Shown: positions 9,011 to 18,037, numbered from the stretch's first letter. The stretch: 64,000 nt of DNA from Crossiella cryophila (GCF_014204915.1 NZ_JACHMH010000001.1:3617001-3681000), one strand, 5' to 3'. Made by a program: numbers and translations. The notes: generated from the letters alone by a model not told the origin.

Positions 9011-9646
9011 ATGACAAGCAACCAGGTCGCCCCCAGCAAGACCGCCAAGACCGCCAAGACCGACGACCCCGGCGGCCGACGCCTGGACCGGATCGTCGCC
9101 TGGCTGCTCGGTGTCGGTGGCCTGGTCGGCCTGGCCGCCTCCTTCGTGCTCACGATCGAGAAGCTCGAGCTGCTGATCAACCCGAACTACATCCCCACCT
9201 GCACCTTCAACGCCGCGCTCAGCTGCGGCACGGTGATGAAGTCCGAACAGGCCGCCGTCTTCGGCTTCCCCAACTCACTCCTGGGCATCGCCGGATTCAG
9301 CGCCGTCACCGCCATCGGCCTCGGACTGCTCGCCGGCGCGACCTACCGCCGCTGGTTCTGGCTCGGCCTGCAACTGGGCGCCACCCTCGGGGTCGTCTTC
9401 ACCCACTGGCTGATCATCCAGAGCCTCTACGAGATCCGCACGCTCTGCCCCTACTGCATGGTCGTCTGGGCGGTGACCATCCCGATCTTCGTCTACGTCA
9501 CCCTGGCCAACCTCGAACGCGGCCACTTCGGCGGACGCGGCGGCGGCCGGGCCGTGACCGGCTACCACGGCATCCTCGCCCTCACCTGGCTCGCGGTGAT
9601 CGCCGCGCTGGTCTTCACCGCCTTCGGCGCCAGCCTGTTCGCCTGA
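9011..9646 (+). CDS. Vitamin K epoxide reductase (VKOR) family membrane protein
   Basis: A 211-residue integral membrane protein with about five predicted helices. Two Cys pairs are at the expected places: C64 and C72 in the first extracytoplasmic loop (C-T-F-N-A-A-L-S-C) and the active-site C146-P-Y-C149. Bacterial VKORs reoxidise DsbA-like thioredoxins at the expense of quinones and so drive disulfide formation in exported proteins. Several secreted, Cys-containing proteins lie close by (amidohydrolase, FG-GAP protein, GH30). No thioredoxin domain is fused, unlike some actinobacterial and cyanobacterial homologues. The ATG start follows an alternative in-frame region without better starts. 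Confidence 0.93.
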   Translation: MTSNQVAPSKTAKTAKTDDPGGRRLDRIVAWLLGVGGLVGLAASFVLTIEKLELLINPNYIPTCTFNAALSCGTVMKSEQAAVFGFPNSLLGIAGFSAVTAIGLGLLAGATYRRWFWLGLQLGATLGVVFTHWLIIQSLYEIRTLCPYCMVVWAVTIPIFVYVTLANLERGHFGGRGGGRAVTGYHGILALTWLAVIAALVFTAFGASLFA

Positions 9647-9659
9647 CCCCGCCCAGCAC

Positions 9660-9692
9660 AACGCCCGGACCGGCTGTGCCGATCCGGGCGTT
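9660..9692. terminator. Bidirectional stem-loop terminator
   Basis: A perfect 10-bp stem (9660-9669 with 9683-9692) with a 13-nt loop lies in the short gap between the convergent VKOR and FG-GAP protein genes. Confidence 0.65.
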
Positions 9693-9726
9693 CTCAGCGC
9701 ACTACCACACGGGATGACGCGCTACC

Positions 9727-11781
9727 TCACTGGATGAACAGCGCCCGCTCCCAGGCCCAACCGCCGGCCGAATCCCACGCCTCGGTGCCCTTGTCGGTGC
9801 TGCCATCCGGCTGCCCGCGGAAGTTGAACAGCTTCAGGTGCCCGTTGCCGTAGTTGTAGAAACCACCGATGTCCGAGCGCCCGTCGCCGTTGAAATCGCC
9901 TGCCACGAACGTGCTCGACCCCAGGTACCAGTCGCCGGGATTGCTCTCCCACCGCTTCGCGAAGTGCTGCACGCCGCCGGCCGTGCCCTTGGCCACGAAC
10001 AGCGCGATCCGGTTGTCGGCGTACCCGTACAGACCCGCCACATCGGTCCGGCCGTCGCCGTCGAAGTCACCAGCCACCAGCCGGGACCGGGCCGGGTCCC
10101 ACTGGCCCTGGCCGGTACGCCACTGCTGCGCGGGCTTGGTGTGCCCCTCGACGGTGCCGTCGGCGACGAACAGCGCCACGTCGTAGTTGCCGTAGTCGTA
10201 CAGCCCGGCCATGTCGTCGCGGCCGTCGCCGTTGAAGTCACCGGCGATGAAGGTGCTGCTGGTGCGCTCCCAGTTGTTCTCCCCGGAATCCCAGGTGACC
10301 ACCGGCGCGTCGATCCCGGTCGGGTTGCCGCGGAAGAGCCAGAACTTGGTCTGACCGTTCGGGTAGCCGTAGGCGGCGGTGATGTCGGTGCGGCCGTCGC
10401 CGTTGAAGTCGCCTGCCACGAACTGCGCCCGGTTCCAGTCCCAGTGCCCGGCGGAGTCCCACAGCTCGCCCGCGTCCTTGAGCCCGGTCGGCGAGCCCCA
10501 GCGGACGAAGAACTTGATGTTGGCGCCGCCGTAGTTGTAGAAGGCGCCCCAGTCGGCGAAGCCGTCGCCGTTGAAGTCGCCGTTGAGGTACTTGGCGCTG
10601 CTCATCTCCCAGTTGTTCGGACCGGTCTGGGCCTTGGAGACCGGCGCGGTCGGGCCCTGCGCGGAGCCGTCGAAGGTGAAGGTGCCCAGGTCCTGCGGGT
10701 CGTAGTTGTAGACCGCGGAGATGTCGTCCCGGCCGTCGCCGTTGAAGTCGCTGATGGTGTGCGTCTTCACGGTGGCCGAGGCGATCGCGGAGGCCGGGCC
10801 GTCACCGGTGGCGGTCACCGGGACCACCCGGTAGTGCCACACCTGCTTGGCGGGCAACGCGGTGTGCGCGAACTGGCCATTGCCGACCGTGCCCAGCAGG
10901 TTCGCCGGGACCAGCGGCACGTCCGCGGTCCGCGCGCCGTACACGCGGTAGCCGGTGGCCTGCAGCGACGGCGGGTTCAGCCAGCTCAGCTTGTTGCCGT
11001 GCTGGGCGAGCGGGGTCGCGGTCAGGCCGATCAGCTGCGATTCCAGCCAGCCGTCCAGGTTGTCCAGCCGGGACTCGGTGACCGTGCGCCGGGTCTCGGT
11101 CTCCCCGACGCAGCCGCCCTGCCAGGAGGCCGCGTGCAGGCCGAGGACCTCGAAGCGCCCGCCGACCTCGCGGAAGGCCGGGCCGCCGGAGTCGCCGCGG
11201 CAGACCGAGACCGAGCCCTCGCCGAGCACCGACAGGGTGCTCGCCGCGGCTGACTCGACCTTGGCCGCGCCGGTCTGCAACCGGTCCGGGGTCCACTCGG
11301 TGGCGGTGCGGCCGTAGCCGGCCAGGCGCACCGACTCACCGGCGGCGGGCGCGGTCCTGGCCACGGTGGCCGGGGTGACGCCCTCGACCGGGGTGGCCAG
11401 CCGGACCAGCGCCAGGTTGCGGTCGGCCCGCGGGATCAGGTTGACCGCGTCCACCACCTTCCCGGCGGTGCCGGACAACGAGGTCCGGCCGACGGTGACC
11501 TTGGTCGGCTGCGCGGGCTTGCCGCCCTGGGCGTTCTCCGGGAAGCAGCTCTTGACGGTCAGCACCCAGTTCGGGTCGACCAGCACGCCGCTGCAGCTCC
11601 GGACGCCCGCGCCGACGTCGATCTTGGCGACGAAGCCGTAAGTGCCGTCGGCGGCGGGGGAGCCCCCGGCGATGGCGTTGGCGGGCAGGCTGGTCAGCAG
11701 ACCTGCGGCCGCGATGAAGGCGAGCAGGCTGACGGCCTTGCCCGCACGATGGCGAGTCACGGTGTGGTGCCCCCAAGTCAT
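9727..11781 (-). CDS. Secreted trypsin-like (S1) protein with fibronectin-III and six FG-GAP/VCBS repeats; catalytic His and Asp missing
   Basis: About 684 residues from the ATG at 11781; a GTG at 11760 or one at 11814 is also possible, and all keep the signal peptide (AVSLLAFIAAAGLLTSLPANA). Residues about 35-250 are an S1-fold domain (CSGVLVDPNWVLT, VCRGDSGGPAF). The His motif TAAHC reads TVKSC here, with Ser78 in the His position, and the usual DLALLRL reads NLALVRL. Only Ser198 of the triad remains. A fibronectin type III-like domain follows, then six repeats of about 57 residues, each with DFNGDGRxD, a Ca-binding FG-GAP loop. The likely role is extracellular binding or adhesion rather than proteolysis (inference). 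The protein is transcribed towards VKOR, which could help oxidise its cysteines. Confidence 0.88.
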   Translation of the reverse strand: MTWGHHTVTRHRAGKAVSLLAFIAAAGLLTSLPANAIAGGSPAADGTYGFVAKIDVGAGVRSCSGVLVDPNWVLTVKSCFPENAQGGKPAQPTKVTVGRTSLSGTAGKVVDAVNLIPRADRNLALVRLATPVEGVTPATVARTAPAAGESVRLAGYGRTATEWTPDRLQTGAAKVESAAASTLSVLGEGSVSVCRGDSGGPAFREVGGRFEVLGLHAASWQGGCVGETETRRTVTESRLDNLDGWLESQLIGLTATPLAQHGNKLSWLNPPSLQATGYRVYGARTADVPLVPANLLGTVGNGQFAHTALPAKQVWHYRVVPVTATGDGPASAIASATVKTHTISDFNGDGRDDISAVYNYDPQDLGTFTFDGSAQGPTAPVSKAQTGPNNWEMSSAKYLNGDFNGDGFADWGAFYNYGGANIKFFVRWGSPTGLKDAGELWDSAGHWDWNRAQFVAGDFNGDGRTDITAAYGYPNGQTKFWLFRGNPTGIDAPVVTWDSGENNWERTSSTFIAGDFNGDGRDDMAGLYDYGNYDVALFVADGTVEGHTKPAQQWRTGQGQWDPARSRLVAGDFDGDGRTDVAGLYGYADNRIALFVAKGTAGGVQHFAKRWESNPGDWYLGSSTFVAGDFNGDGRSDIGGFYNYGNGHLKLFNFRGQPDGSTDKGTEAWDSAGGWAWERALFIQ

Positions 11782-11900
11782 GGGAAATGCGCTCAGAACC
11801 ACTGGAAGTGCCACCCATCCCCGTGTGGTCGGCGCGTAGATGTTCGGACATCCGGGGGGCGTCCGGAAGCCCCAGTGGCAATTGTCACAGGATGTAACAG

Positions 11901-12074
11901 TTAGCCTGAGCTGGGCCGATCAAGACCACGACGCCGGGCCGCGCTGACCTCGGTCGCGTATCCCGGCGGGAAACCCAGCAGCGGCACGAAGGTCAGGTAG
12001 AGCGCGAGCGCGAAATCCAGGGTGGTCCTGATGTTGTTCGGTCGGCTGAACGACGAACCTGTCTGGAGATCCAC
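11901..12074 (-). CDS. Possible small membrane ORF or gene remnant
   Basis: A 57-codon frame (GTG at 12074 to TAA) that translates to a plausible hydrophobic segment, LDFALALYLTFVPLLGFPPGYATE, with strong G/C at third positions, as in real genes here. The ribosome-binding site is weak, and the ORF occupies the shared upstream region of the FG-GAP protein and glycosyltransferase genes. It could be a short membrane peptide or the decayed tail of a transporter-like gene. Confidence 0.3.
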   Translation of the reverse strand: MDLQTGSSFSRPNNIRTTLDFALALYLTFVPLLGFPPGYATEVSAARRRGLDRPSSG

Positions 12075-12088
12075 GCTACCGTGGCCGG

Positions 12089-13210
12089 GTGCGCGTCATG
12101 ATCACCGCGGCTCCGCTGCTGGGCCACCTGTTACCGCTGGTCCCGCTGGCCCGCGCGCTGCGCGAGGCCGGCCACGAGGTCCTGCTCGCCACCGCGGGCG
12201 AGGCCATGGCCGTGGCCGACCAGGCCGACCTGCCCGTCCGCGACCTCGCCCCCGGCTTCCGGTTCGAGCCGATCGTGCGCCGGACCCTGCTGTGGCACCC
12301 GCTGATCGCCAAGGCCGAGATCGCGGGCAAGTCCGGCACCCGCGGCGCGGCCCTGCTCTTCGGCCACGTCAACGAGGAGATCGCGGACGGCGCGGTCGCA
12401 CTGGCCCGCTCCTGGAAACCCGACCTGGTCCTGCACGAGCCACTGGCCATCGCCGGGGCCCTGGCCGCCGCGGTGGCAGGCGTGCCCGCGGTGCTGGTGG
12501 AGAACTCCCTCTTCGACGGCCTGGACCTGCTCGCCGCCACCCGGGAACGACTGGCCAAACCCTTGCGCCGCAACAACATCGACGAACTGCCCGAACCAGC
12601 CGCGCGGATCGTCACCGCCCCGCCCAGCCTGGTCGGCGAGCAGTCCGGCTGGCCCATGCGCTACGAGCCCTACAGCGGCGAGGGCGAGATCCCGGCCTGG
12701 CTGAGCACCGAGGCCGACCGCCCGCGGATCGCGGTCAGCCGCAGCACCGTCGGCGGCCCCGGCGGCAACCGGCTGATGAGCGCGGTGGTCGACGCCGCCG
12801 AGGGCCTGGACGCCGAGATCGTGCTGCTCCGCCCGGACCGCCGCATCCTGCGCCGGGAATCCCTGCCCGCCAACGTGCGCACCCTGGACTGGGCCCCGCT
12901 GACCTGCGTGCTCGCGCACTGCGCCGCGCTGGTGCACCACGGCGGCGCTGGTTCGGTGGCGGCGGCGCTGGCCGCGGGTATCCCGCAGCTGGTGGTGCCC
13001 GGCGCGGGCGACCGCGACCACAACGCCCGGCTGGTCGCCAAGCGCGGCGCGGGCACCGCGGTGGCCGCCAAGGACATCAGCACCGCCGAACTGCGCAGGC
13101 TGCTCACCGAACCGGGGCTGACCGAGGCGGCGCTGGCGGTGCGCAAGGAGATGGCCGCCATGCCCGCACCCGCCACGCTGGTGCCGAAGCTGGTCGCGCT
13201 CGGCCGATGA
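12089..13210 (+). CDS. Glycosyltransferase, GT1 / MGT-like (UDP- or TDP-sugar dependent)
   Basis: A 373-residue GT-B fold glycosyltransferase. The N-terminus MITAAPLLGHLLPLVPLARALREAGHEV is typical of the acceptor domain of macrolide and flavonoid glycosyltransferases (GHxxP...ALxxxGHEV). The C-terminal donor site is HHGGAGSVAAALAAGIPQLVVP, followed by RDHNARLVAKRGAG. Such enzymes glycosylate small hydrophobic acceptors. No sugar-biosynthesis genes or polyketide/NRPS genes are in the window, so it may act in detoxification or on a product made elsewhere. The GTG at 12089 is used; an ATG at 12098 is an alternative. It is monocistronic and is followed by a strong stem-loop. Confidence 0.9.
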   Translation: MRVMITAAPLLGHLLPLVPLARALREAGHEVLLATAGEAMAVADQADLPVRDLAPGFRFEPIVRRTLLWHPLIAKAEIAGKSGTRGAALLFGHVNEEIADGAVALARSWKPDLVLHEPLAIAGALAAAVAGVPAVLVENSLFDGLDLLAATRERLAKPLRRNNIDELPEPAARIVTAPPSLVGEQSGWPMRYEPYSGEGEIPAWLSTEADRPRIAVSRSTVGGPGGNRLMSAVVDAAEGLDAEIVLLRPDRRILRRESLPANVRTLDWAPLTCVLAHCAALVHHGGAGSVAAALAAGIPQLVVPGAGDRDHNARLVAKRGAGTAVAAKDISTAELRRLLTEPGLTEAALAVRKEMAAMPAPATLVPKLVALGR

Positions 13211-13213
13211 CGC

Positions 13214-13247
13214 GTGGGCCCGGGTCCCCGCGCGGACCCGGACCCAC
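13214..13247. terminator. Bidirectional stem-loop terminator
   Basis: A 14-bp stem with one mismatch (13214-13227 with 13234-13247) and a 6-nt loop, followed on the plus strand by ACTTTC, lies between the convergent glycosyltransferase and GH30 genes. Confidence 0.65.
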
Positions 13248-13266
13248 GACTTTCACCGGTGAGCGT

Positions 13267-15117
13267 TCACGCGGTGCTCCACTGCTGGTTCGGCGCGGCG
13301 GTGCAGTCCCAGATCTGCAGCTTGGTGCCATTGGCCGCGTTGTTGCCGATCACGTCAAGGCACCTGTTCGACTGCGGGTTGCGGATGGTCCGATCGGCCT
13401 GCACCTGCCAGAGCTGGTTGGGTGCGGCGAAGCAGTCCCACAGGTGCACCGGCGTTCCGTTGGCCGTGCCGTTCCCGCTCACGTCAAGGCACTTGCCCAG
13501 CGCGCGCACGGTGCCGTCGGCGTTGATCGTCCACCGCTGGTTGTCCGCGCCGACGCAGTCCCAGATCTGGGCCAGGGTCCCGTTGACGGTGCTGTTGTCG
13601 GTGACGTCCAGGCATTTGCCGCCCAGCCCGGTGATCTGGCCGCCGGTGGGTCCGCCACTGGGCTGCCCGGCCCAGGTGAAGGTGGCCGTGGTGCGCGCCG
13701 GCAGGTTGTAGGTGAAGGACTGGCCGCCCCAGTTGACCCGCACGTTCTGGCCGGCGCCACTGGTGTTGTAGGCGATCAGCGCCTTGGAGCCGTCCGGGTT
13801 GCGCCAGGCCACGTTGCTGACCGCGGCGGTGTTGTTGGTGTCCACCCGGACCGCGCCGGGACGGACGAACTTGGTCAGGTGGCCCATGTTGTAGTACTCG
13901 ATGGTGTAGTCCACCTGGCCGTGCCGGGGACCGCCGTTCTGCACCGTGATCAGCCCGGTGCAGGTGCCGCAACCACCGTTGTGCGGGCCCTGGGCCTGAT
14001 CCAGCCCCAGGCTCCACTTCACCACGCTGCGGGCGTGGTTGCGGGTGGGGTTGATGATGTCGGCGACCATGTCCTCGCGGTGCTGGTCGTTGATCCACTC
14101 ACCGCCGGAGTGCTCGGTGCCGTACTGCTTGATGCCCGGGTACTGGTTGTGCACCTGGGTCTGGGTGGCCACATCGCCGCCGTAGCCGTGCCAGGCCACG
14201 CCACCGAAGAGCGGGTCGTTGCGGATGGCCGGATCGTTGACCTGGGGCGCGCCGAACTCGGCCCACTTGTCCCAGTTCCAGTCCAGCACCAGGGTTTTGG
14301 TGGTGATCCCGGCCGCGCGGAAGGCGGGCCAGAGCGCGTTCTTGGTGAAGTGGATGAGGCCGTTGGCGTTCCAGTGCATCGAGGGATACCCGGCGCAGCA
14401 GGTCGGCTCGTTCTGCACCGAGACGTAGTCGATGGGCACACCGCGGGACTGGTACGCCTGCACGTACTTGGCGAAGTACTGGCCGAAGGCGGTGTAGTAC
14501 TGGGACTGCAACCACCCCTGGTGCATGTGGTTGTTGTCCTTCATCCAGCCAGGCGCGCTCCACGGCGAGGCCATCACCTTCAGCGCCGGGTTGAGCTGTT
14601 TCGCCTGGCGGGTAAGGGGAAGCACGTCCGCGAGGTCGTGGTTGATGTTGAAGTCGCTGACGTCGCAGCAGGTGTTGTCGAAGTTGTAGTCGAAGCGGGC
14701 CAGGTCGGAGGCGCCCAGCGGGTTGCGGATGAAGGACAGTCCGATGCCCTCGGTGGGGTGGAACAGTTTCCGCATGGTCGCGTCCCGGGTGGCCGGGGTG
14801 AGCGCGCCGCTGGAGTTCATCAGCCAGGCCGCGGTGTCGGTGAAGGACGCGCCCGCGCCCTCGAACTCCTGGTAGGTCCGGCCCTCGTTGACGGTGATGG
14901 TGGTGCCACCGCTGCCGGTGCCGGGGGTGAACCGGACCGGGGCCTGGGGTTGCAGGCCGCGGGTGACGGTGCGGCCCTTGTTGGCCGCGGTGGTGGTGGT
15001 GAGCGCGATGTTGACTGTCTCCCCGGCAGCCCGCGCCTGCGGGGCCGGGGCCACCAGGGCGGTCGCGGTCAGCAGCAGCCCCAACGCCGCTGCCGACCAG
15101 AACTGGACACTGCGCAT
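13267..15117 (-). CDS. Secreted glycoside hydrolase family 30 enzyme with ricin-B lectin (CBM13) domain
   Basis: 616 residues from the ATG at 15117, which has GAGG upstream; the frame extends to 15156 but the ATG gives a clean signal peptide (SAAALGLLLTATALVAPAPQARA). Residues about 45-480 match GH30 (glucosylceramidase / endo-beta-1,6-glucanase / xylanase clan). The acid/base is E237 in VSVQNEPT and the nucleophile E335 is in GTEHSGG, with ASPWSAPGWMKDNN between. The C-terminal ~130 residues are a ricin-type beta-trefoil with three QxW-like repeats (KCLDV...NQRWTI, NQLWQV, NQQWS). Likely role: extracellular polysaccharide hydrolysis. It faces a ROK regulator across 115 bp, which suggests sugar-responsive control. 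Confidence 0.92.
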   Translation of the reverse strand: MRSVQFWSAAALGLLLTATALVAPAPQARAAGETVNIALTTTTAANKGRTVTRGLQPQAPVRFTPGTGSGGTTITVNEGRTYQEFEGAGASFTDTAAWLMNSSGALTPATRDATMRKLFHPTEGIGLSFIRNPLGASDLARFDYNFDNTCCDVSDFNINHDLADVLPLTRQAKQLNPALKVMASPWSAPGWMKDNNHMHQGWLQSQYYTAFGQYFAKYVQAYQSRGVPIDYVSVQNEPTCCAGYPSMHWNANGLIHFTKNALWPAFRAAGITTKTLVLDWNWDKWAEFGAPQVNDPAIRNDPLFGGVAWHGYGGDVATQTQVHNQYPGIKQYGTEHSGGEWINDQHREDMVADIINPTRNHARSVVKWSLGLDQAQGPHNGGCGTCTGLITVQNGGPRHGQVDYTIEYYNMGHLTKFVRPGAVRVDTNNTAAVSNVAWRNPDGSKALIAYNTSGAGQNVRVNWGGQSFTYNLPARTTATFTWAGQPSGGPTGGQITGLGGKCLDVTDNSTVNGTLAQIWDCVGADNQRWTINADGTVRALGKCLDVSGNGTANGTPVHLWDCFAAPNQLWQVQADRTIRNPQSNRCLDVIGNNAANGTKLQIWDCTAAPNQQWSTA

Positions 15118-15170
15118 GCGAAACCTCACACAGAGCGAGGGCGGCGGAGCTGACAAGCTGACAACAAACC

Positions 15171-15191
15171 TTATTTCAAGCTGTGATTTAA
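15171..15191. promoter_or_regulatory. Candidate ROK operator
   Basis: An AT-rich dyad with half-sites TTAnnTCA and TGAnnTAA separated by 5 bp sits in the 115-bp gap between the divergent GH30 and ROK genes. It is the only A/T-rich block in the region. Its position suits control of both promoters. Confidence 0.5.
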
Positions 15192-15232
15192 CTGGCAGGT
15201 TGATAATCGGTCAAGACGGCGAAGGGACCCGG

Positions 15233-16438
15233 GTGCGCGAGAACAGTCAGACAGTGCACGACCTGCGGCGGGGCAATCGGGCAACGGTGCTGCGCAGGCT
15301 GTACTTCGACGGCCCGGTCAGCAGGCAGGAACTCGCCGCGGGCACCGGGCTGAGCCAGGCATCGGTGAGCAACGTGGTGGGCCAACTGGTCGAGGAGCAG
15401 TTGGTCGTGGAGGCGGGCACGGTGGGTTCCGACGGTGGGCGCCCACGCGGCCTGCTCCGGGTGAACCCAGGGCAGTCCACGGTGATCGGGGTGGAGGTGG
15501 CCGAGACCTGGGTGCGGGTCAAGGCCTTCGACCTCACCCTGGCGGTGCTGGCCGAGCAGACCCTGCCGATCGAACCGGACAACCAGGACCGGGACCTGGT
15601 GATCAACCACATCCTGACCGGCCTGGCCAAGGTCCAGGCCGCCGACAACGTCGACCCGGACCGCATCCTGGGGGTCGGCGTCGGCGTGCCCGGCCTGGTC
15701 GAACAGGGCGCCGAGCTGCTGGTGCACGGCCACACCCCGGCCTGGCACACGGTCCCGCTGGAAACCTTGCTGCGCAAGGGAACCGACCTGCCCCTGCACA
15801 TCGACAACGGCGCGAACACCATGGGCCAGGCCGAGATGTGGTTCGGCGCGGGCCGAGGCGCCCAGCACGCGGTGATCGCCCTGATCGGCTCCGGCGTGGG
15901 CGCGGGCGTCATCGCCGACGGCAACCCCTTCCGCGGCGCGCGGCGCAGTGCGGGGGAGTGGGGCCACACCACGCTGTCCCTGGACGGCCCACCCTGCCGC
16001 TGCGGCTCCCAGGGCTGCCTGGAGTCCTACACCGGCGCCGCCGCCATAGTCGCCCGCCACCGAAACCTGCACCCCAACCCAGAACCCCTCCTCGACGAGG
16101 AATCCGCCTTCCGCAAGGCCCTGTCCGACCCGTCCCCCCAGGCCCAAGCCCTCATCCAGGAAAGCGCCCGCTACCTGGGCGCGGGCATAGCCAACCTGAT
16201 CAACCTCTTCAACCCCGAACGCATCCTCCTCGGCGGCTGGGCCGGCCTCCTGCTCGCCGAGGACAACCTCCCCCTCATCCGCGAGACCGCCCGCCGCTAC
16301 GCCCTGCACCACCCCTTCGACGGCACCCAGATCGCCCTCTGCCAGTTGGGCCCCGACGCCATCGCCCTGGGCGCCGCCACCCTCTGGGTCAACCACTTCC
16401 TCCGCTCCGGCGGCAAGCTGACCCCTCCACCCCGGTAG
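15233..16438 (+). CDS. ROK-family transcriptional regulator
   Basis: 401 residues from the GTG at 15233, which has GAAGGGA upstream; the upstream open frame reads into the GH30 gene and is not real. Residues about 10-75 are a winged helix (NRATVLRRLYFDGPVSRQELAAGTGLSQASVSNVVGQLVEEQLV). The rest is the ROK sugar-kinase-like fold with GVGVGVPG, AEMWFGAGRG, IALIGSGVGAGVI, the zinc motif CRCGSQGCLE, and EWGHT. NagC/XylR-type ROK repressors bind sugars or sugar phosphates and release DNA. The divergent GH30 gene is the obvious target, so the ligand is probably a product of the polysaccharide it cuts (inference). Confidence 0.93.
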   Translation: MRENSQTVHDLRRGNRATVLRRLYFDGPVSRQELAAGTGLSQASVSNVVGQLVEEQLVVEAGTVGSDGGRPRGLLRVNPGQSTVIGVEVAETWVRVKAFDLTLAVLAEQTLPIEPDNQDRDLVINHILTGLAKVQAADNVDPDRILGVGVGVPGLVEQGAELLVHGHTPAWHTVPLETLLRKGTDLPLHIDNGANTMGQAEMWFGAGRGAQHAVIALIGSGVGAGVIADGNPFRGARRSAGEWGHTTLSLDGPPCRCGSQGCLESYTGAAAIVARHRNLHPNPEPLLDEESAFRKALSDPSPQAQALIQESARYLGAGIANLINLFNPERILLGGWAGLLLAEDNLPLIRETARRYALHHPFDGTQIALCQLGPDAIALGAATLWVNHFLRSGGKLTPPPR

Positions 16439-16473
16439 ACCTGGCACCACCATCGCCCCCGGGACACACACCC

Positions 16474-18012
16474 ATGGAGCGAAAGTCCGTTTCCCGCCAG
16501 GCTTTCCCCATGAAGCAGGAGACTTCGGTCCGCCAAGCGCTGTCCAGGGGAGCGCTGGCAAGTTCAGCGGCGGTCACCCTGGTACTGATCGCCCTCAGCG
16601 GCGGCTACGGCTACCACCGCGACGAGCTGTACTTCATCATCGCGGGCCAGCACCCGGCCTGGGGCTACCCTGACCAGCCGTCCTTCACCCCCATGATCGC
16701 CGCCCTGATGAACCTGCTGGCCCCCGATTCCCTGATGGCCCAACGAATCCCGGCGGCCATCGCGGCAGGCCTGACCGTTCTCCTGGTAGCCCTGACCACC
16801 CGGGAACTGGGCGGCACCCGCCGAGCCCAAACCCTGGCCGCGATCGGCACCGCGCTCTCCGGCATGGTCCTGATCCCCGGCCACATGCTGCACACCACCA
16901 CCTTCGACATCACCTTCACCGCAGCCGTGGTGTGGCTCCTGGTCAAGGTGATCCGAGGCGCCGACCCCAGACTCCTGCTGGTCGCGGGAGCGGTACTCGG
17001 CGTGGCCCTGCACAACAAGTACCTCATCGGCGGGGTAGTGGCCTCCCTGCTGCTCGCCATCGCCCTGACCGGCCCCCGAACCCTGTTCCGCAGCCCCTGG
17101 CTGTACGCGGGCGGAGCCATCGCCGTCCTGATCTGGCTGCCCAACCTCCTGTGGCAGTTCGAGAACGGCTGGCCCCAGTTGGAAATGGCCAAGGTCCTCA
17201 GCGAAGGCAACGCCGACCGAGGCGGCCCCCTGTCCTTCCTCGCCATGCAAGCCCTGGTAATCGGCCCCCTCCTGATCCCCCTCTGGCTGGCAGGCCTGAT
17301 CCACCTACTCCGCACCCCCCAACTCCGTTTCCTGGGCGCCTCCTACCTGATCCTCACCGCGGCATTGCTCGCCGCAGGCGGCTCCCCCCTCTACCTCTTC
17401 GGCGGCTACCCCGCCCTGCTCGCCGCAGGCGCCCTGCCCGTGGATGCCTGGCTCTCCAACGGAACCACCAAACTCCGCACAGCGTTGGTGGCCACCACCG
17501 CCACCCTGTCAGCGATCTTCATCGCCCCCCTGGCCCTCCCCCTGGTCCCGGAGAGCTACCTAGACCGCATCCCAGTGGTGCAGATGAACGGCCTGACCGC
17601 AGAACAGTTCGGCTGGCCAGAACTAACCAACACAGTCACCAAGGTCTACAACGGACTACCGTCAACCCAACGCAAGAACACAGTCCTCATCGCCGAAAAC
17701 TTCGGCCAAGCAGCCGCCCTGCAACGCTACGGCCGAACCCAGGGACTCCCGAGTGTCCACAGTGGATACCGAGGTTACGCAGCCTGGGAACGCCCACCCG
17801 CCACGGCACGTAACGCGATCCTGGTCCAGCCCGCCAAGTACCCGGACGCCCCAGCCTGGGTCAAGAAGGCATGCACCACCCTCCGCCAGGTAGCCGAAAT
17901 CCGCAACAACCTGAACATCAAGAACAGAGAACACGGCGGCACAATCTGGCTCTGCGAGGACACAACAAAGTCCTGGGACGAACTCTGGCCAGAGATCACC
18001 CACCTGAACTAG
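16474..18012 (+). CDS. Glycosyltransferase family 39-like (ArnT/PMT-type) membrane protein
   Basis: 512 residues with about ten or more hydrophobic helices. The extracytoplasmic loop after helix 1 has YHRDELYF and GYPDQPSFTPMIAAL, the D-E and D-Q-P motifs of GT39/ArnT-type lipid-linked sugar transferases (family DUF2029/PMT_2). These enzymes transfer a sugar from a polyprenyl carrier to a protein or lipid acceptor outside the membrane. The C-terminal soluble tail is about 130 residues. Starts at 16474 (used) and 16510 are both possible; neither has a strong ribosome-binding site. It follows the ROK gene by 35 bp, so co-transcription is possible. A copy of the dispersed palindromic element begins 25 bp after its stop. 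Confidence 0.82.
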   Translation: MERKSVSRQAFPMKQETSVRQALSRGALASSAAVTLVLIALSGGYGYHRDELYFIIAGQHPAWGYPDQPSFTPMIAALMNLLAPDSLMAQRIPAAIAAGLTVLLVALTTRELGGTRRAQTLAAIGTALSGMVLIPGHMLHTTTFDITFTAAVVWLLVKVIRGADPRLLLVAGAVLGVALHNKYLIGGVVASLLLAIALTGPRTLFRSPWLYAGGAIAVLIWLPNLLWQFENGWPQLEMAKVLSEGNADRGGPLSFLAMQALVIGPLLIPLWLAGLIHLLRTPQLRFLGASYLILTAALLAAGGSPLYLFGGYPALLAAGALPVDAWLSNGTTKLRTALVATTATLSAIFIAPLALPLVPESYLDRIPVVQMNGLTAEQFGWPELTNTVTKVYNGLPSTQRKNTVLIAENFGQAAALQRYGRTQGLPSVHSGYRGYAAWERPPATARNAILVQPAKYPDAPAWVKKACTTLRQVAEIRNNLNIKNREHGGTIWLCEDTTKSWDELWPEITHLN

Positions 18013-18037
18013 AGCAACCGCAGGGCAAAGCCCGCGC

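Noticed and set aside
12022-15153. 1043-codon plus-strand ORF covering the glycosyltransferase and GH30 genes
   Set aside because: It is out of frame with both; the glycosyltransferase and GH30 proteins have clear domains and motifs.
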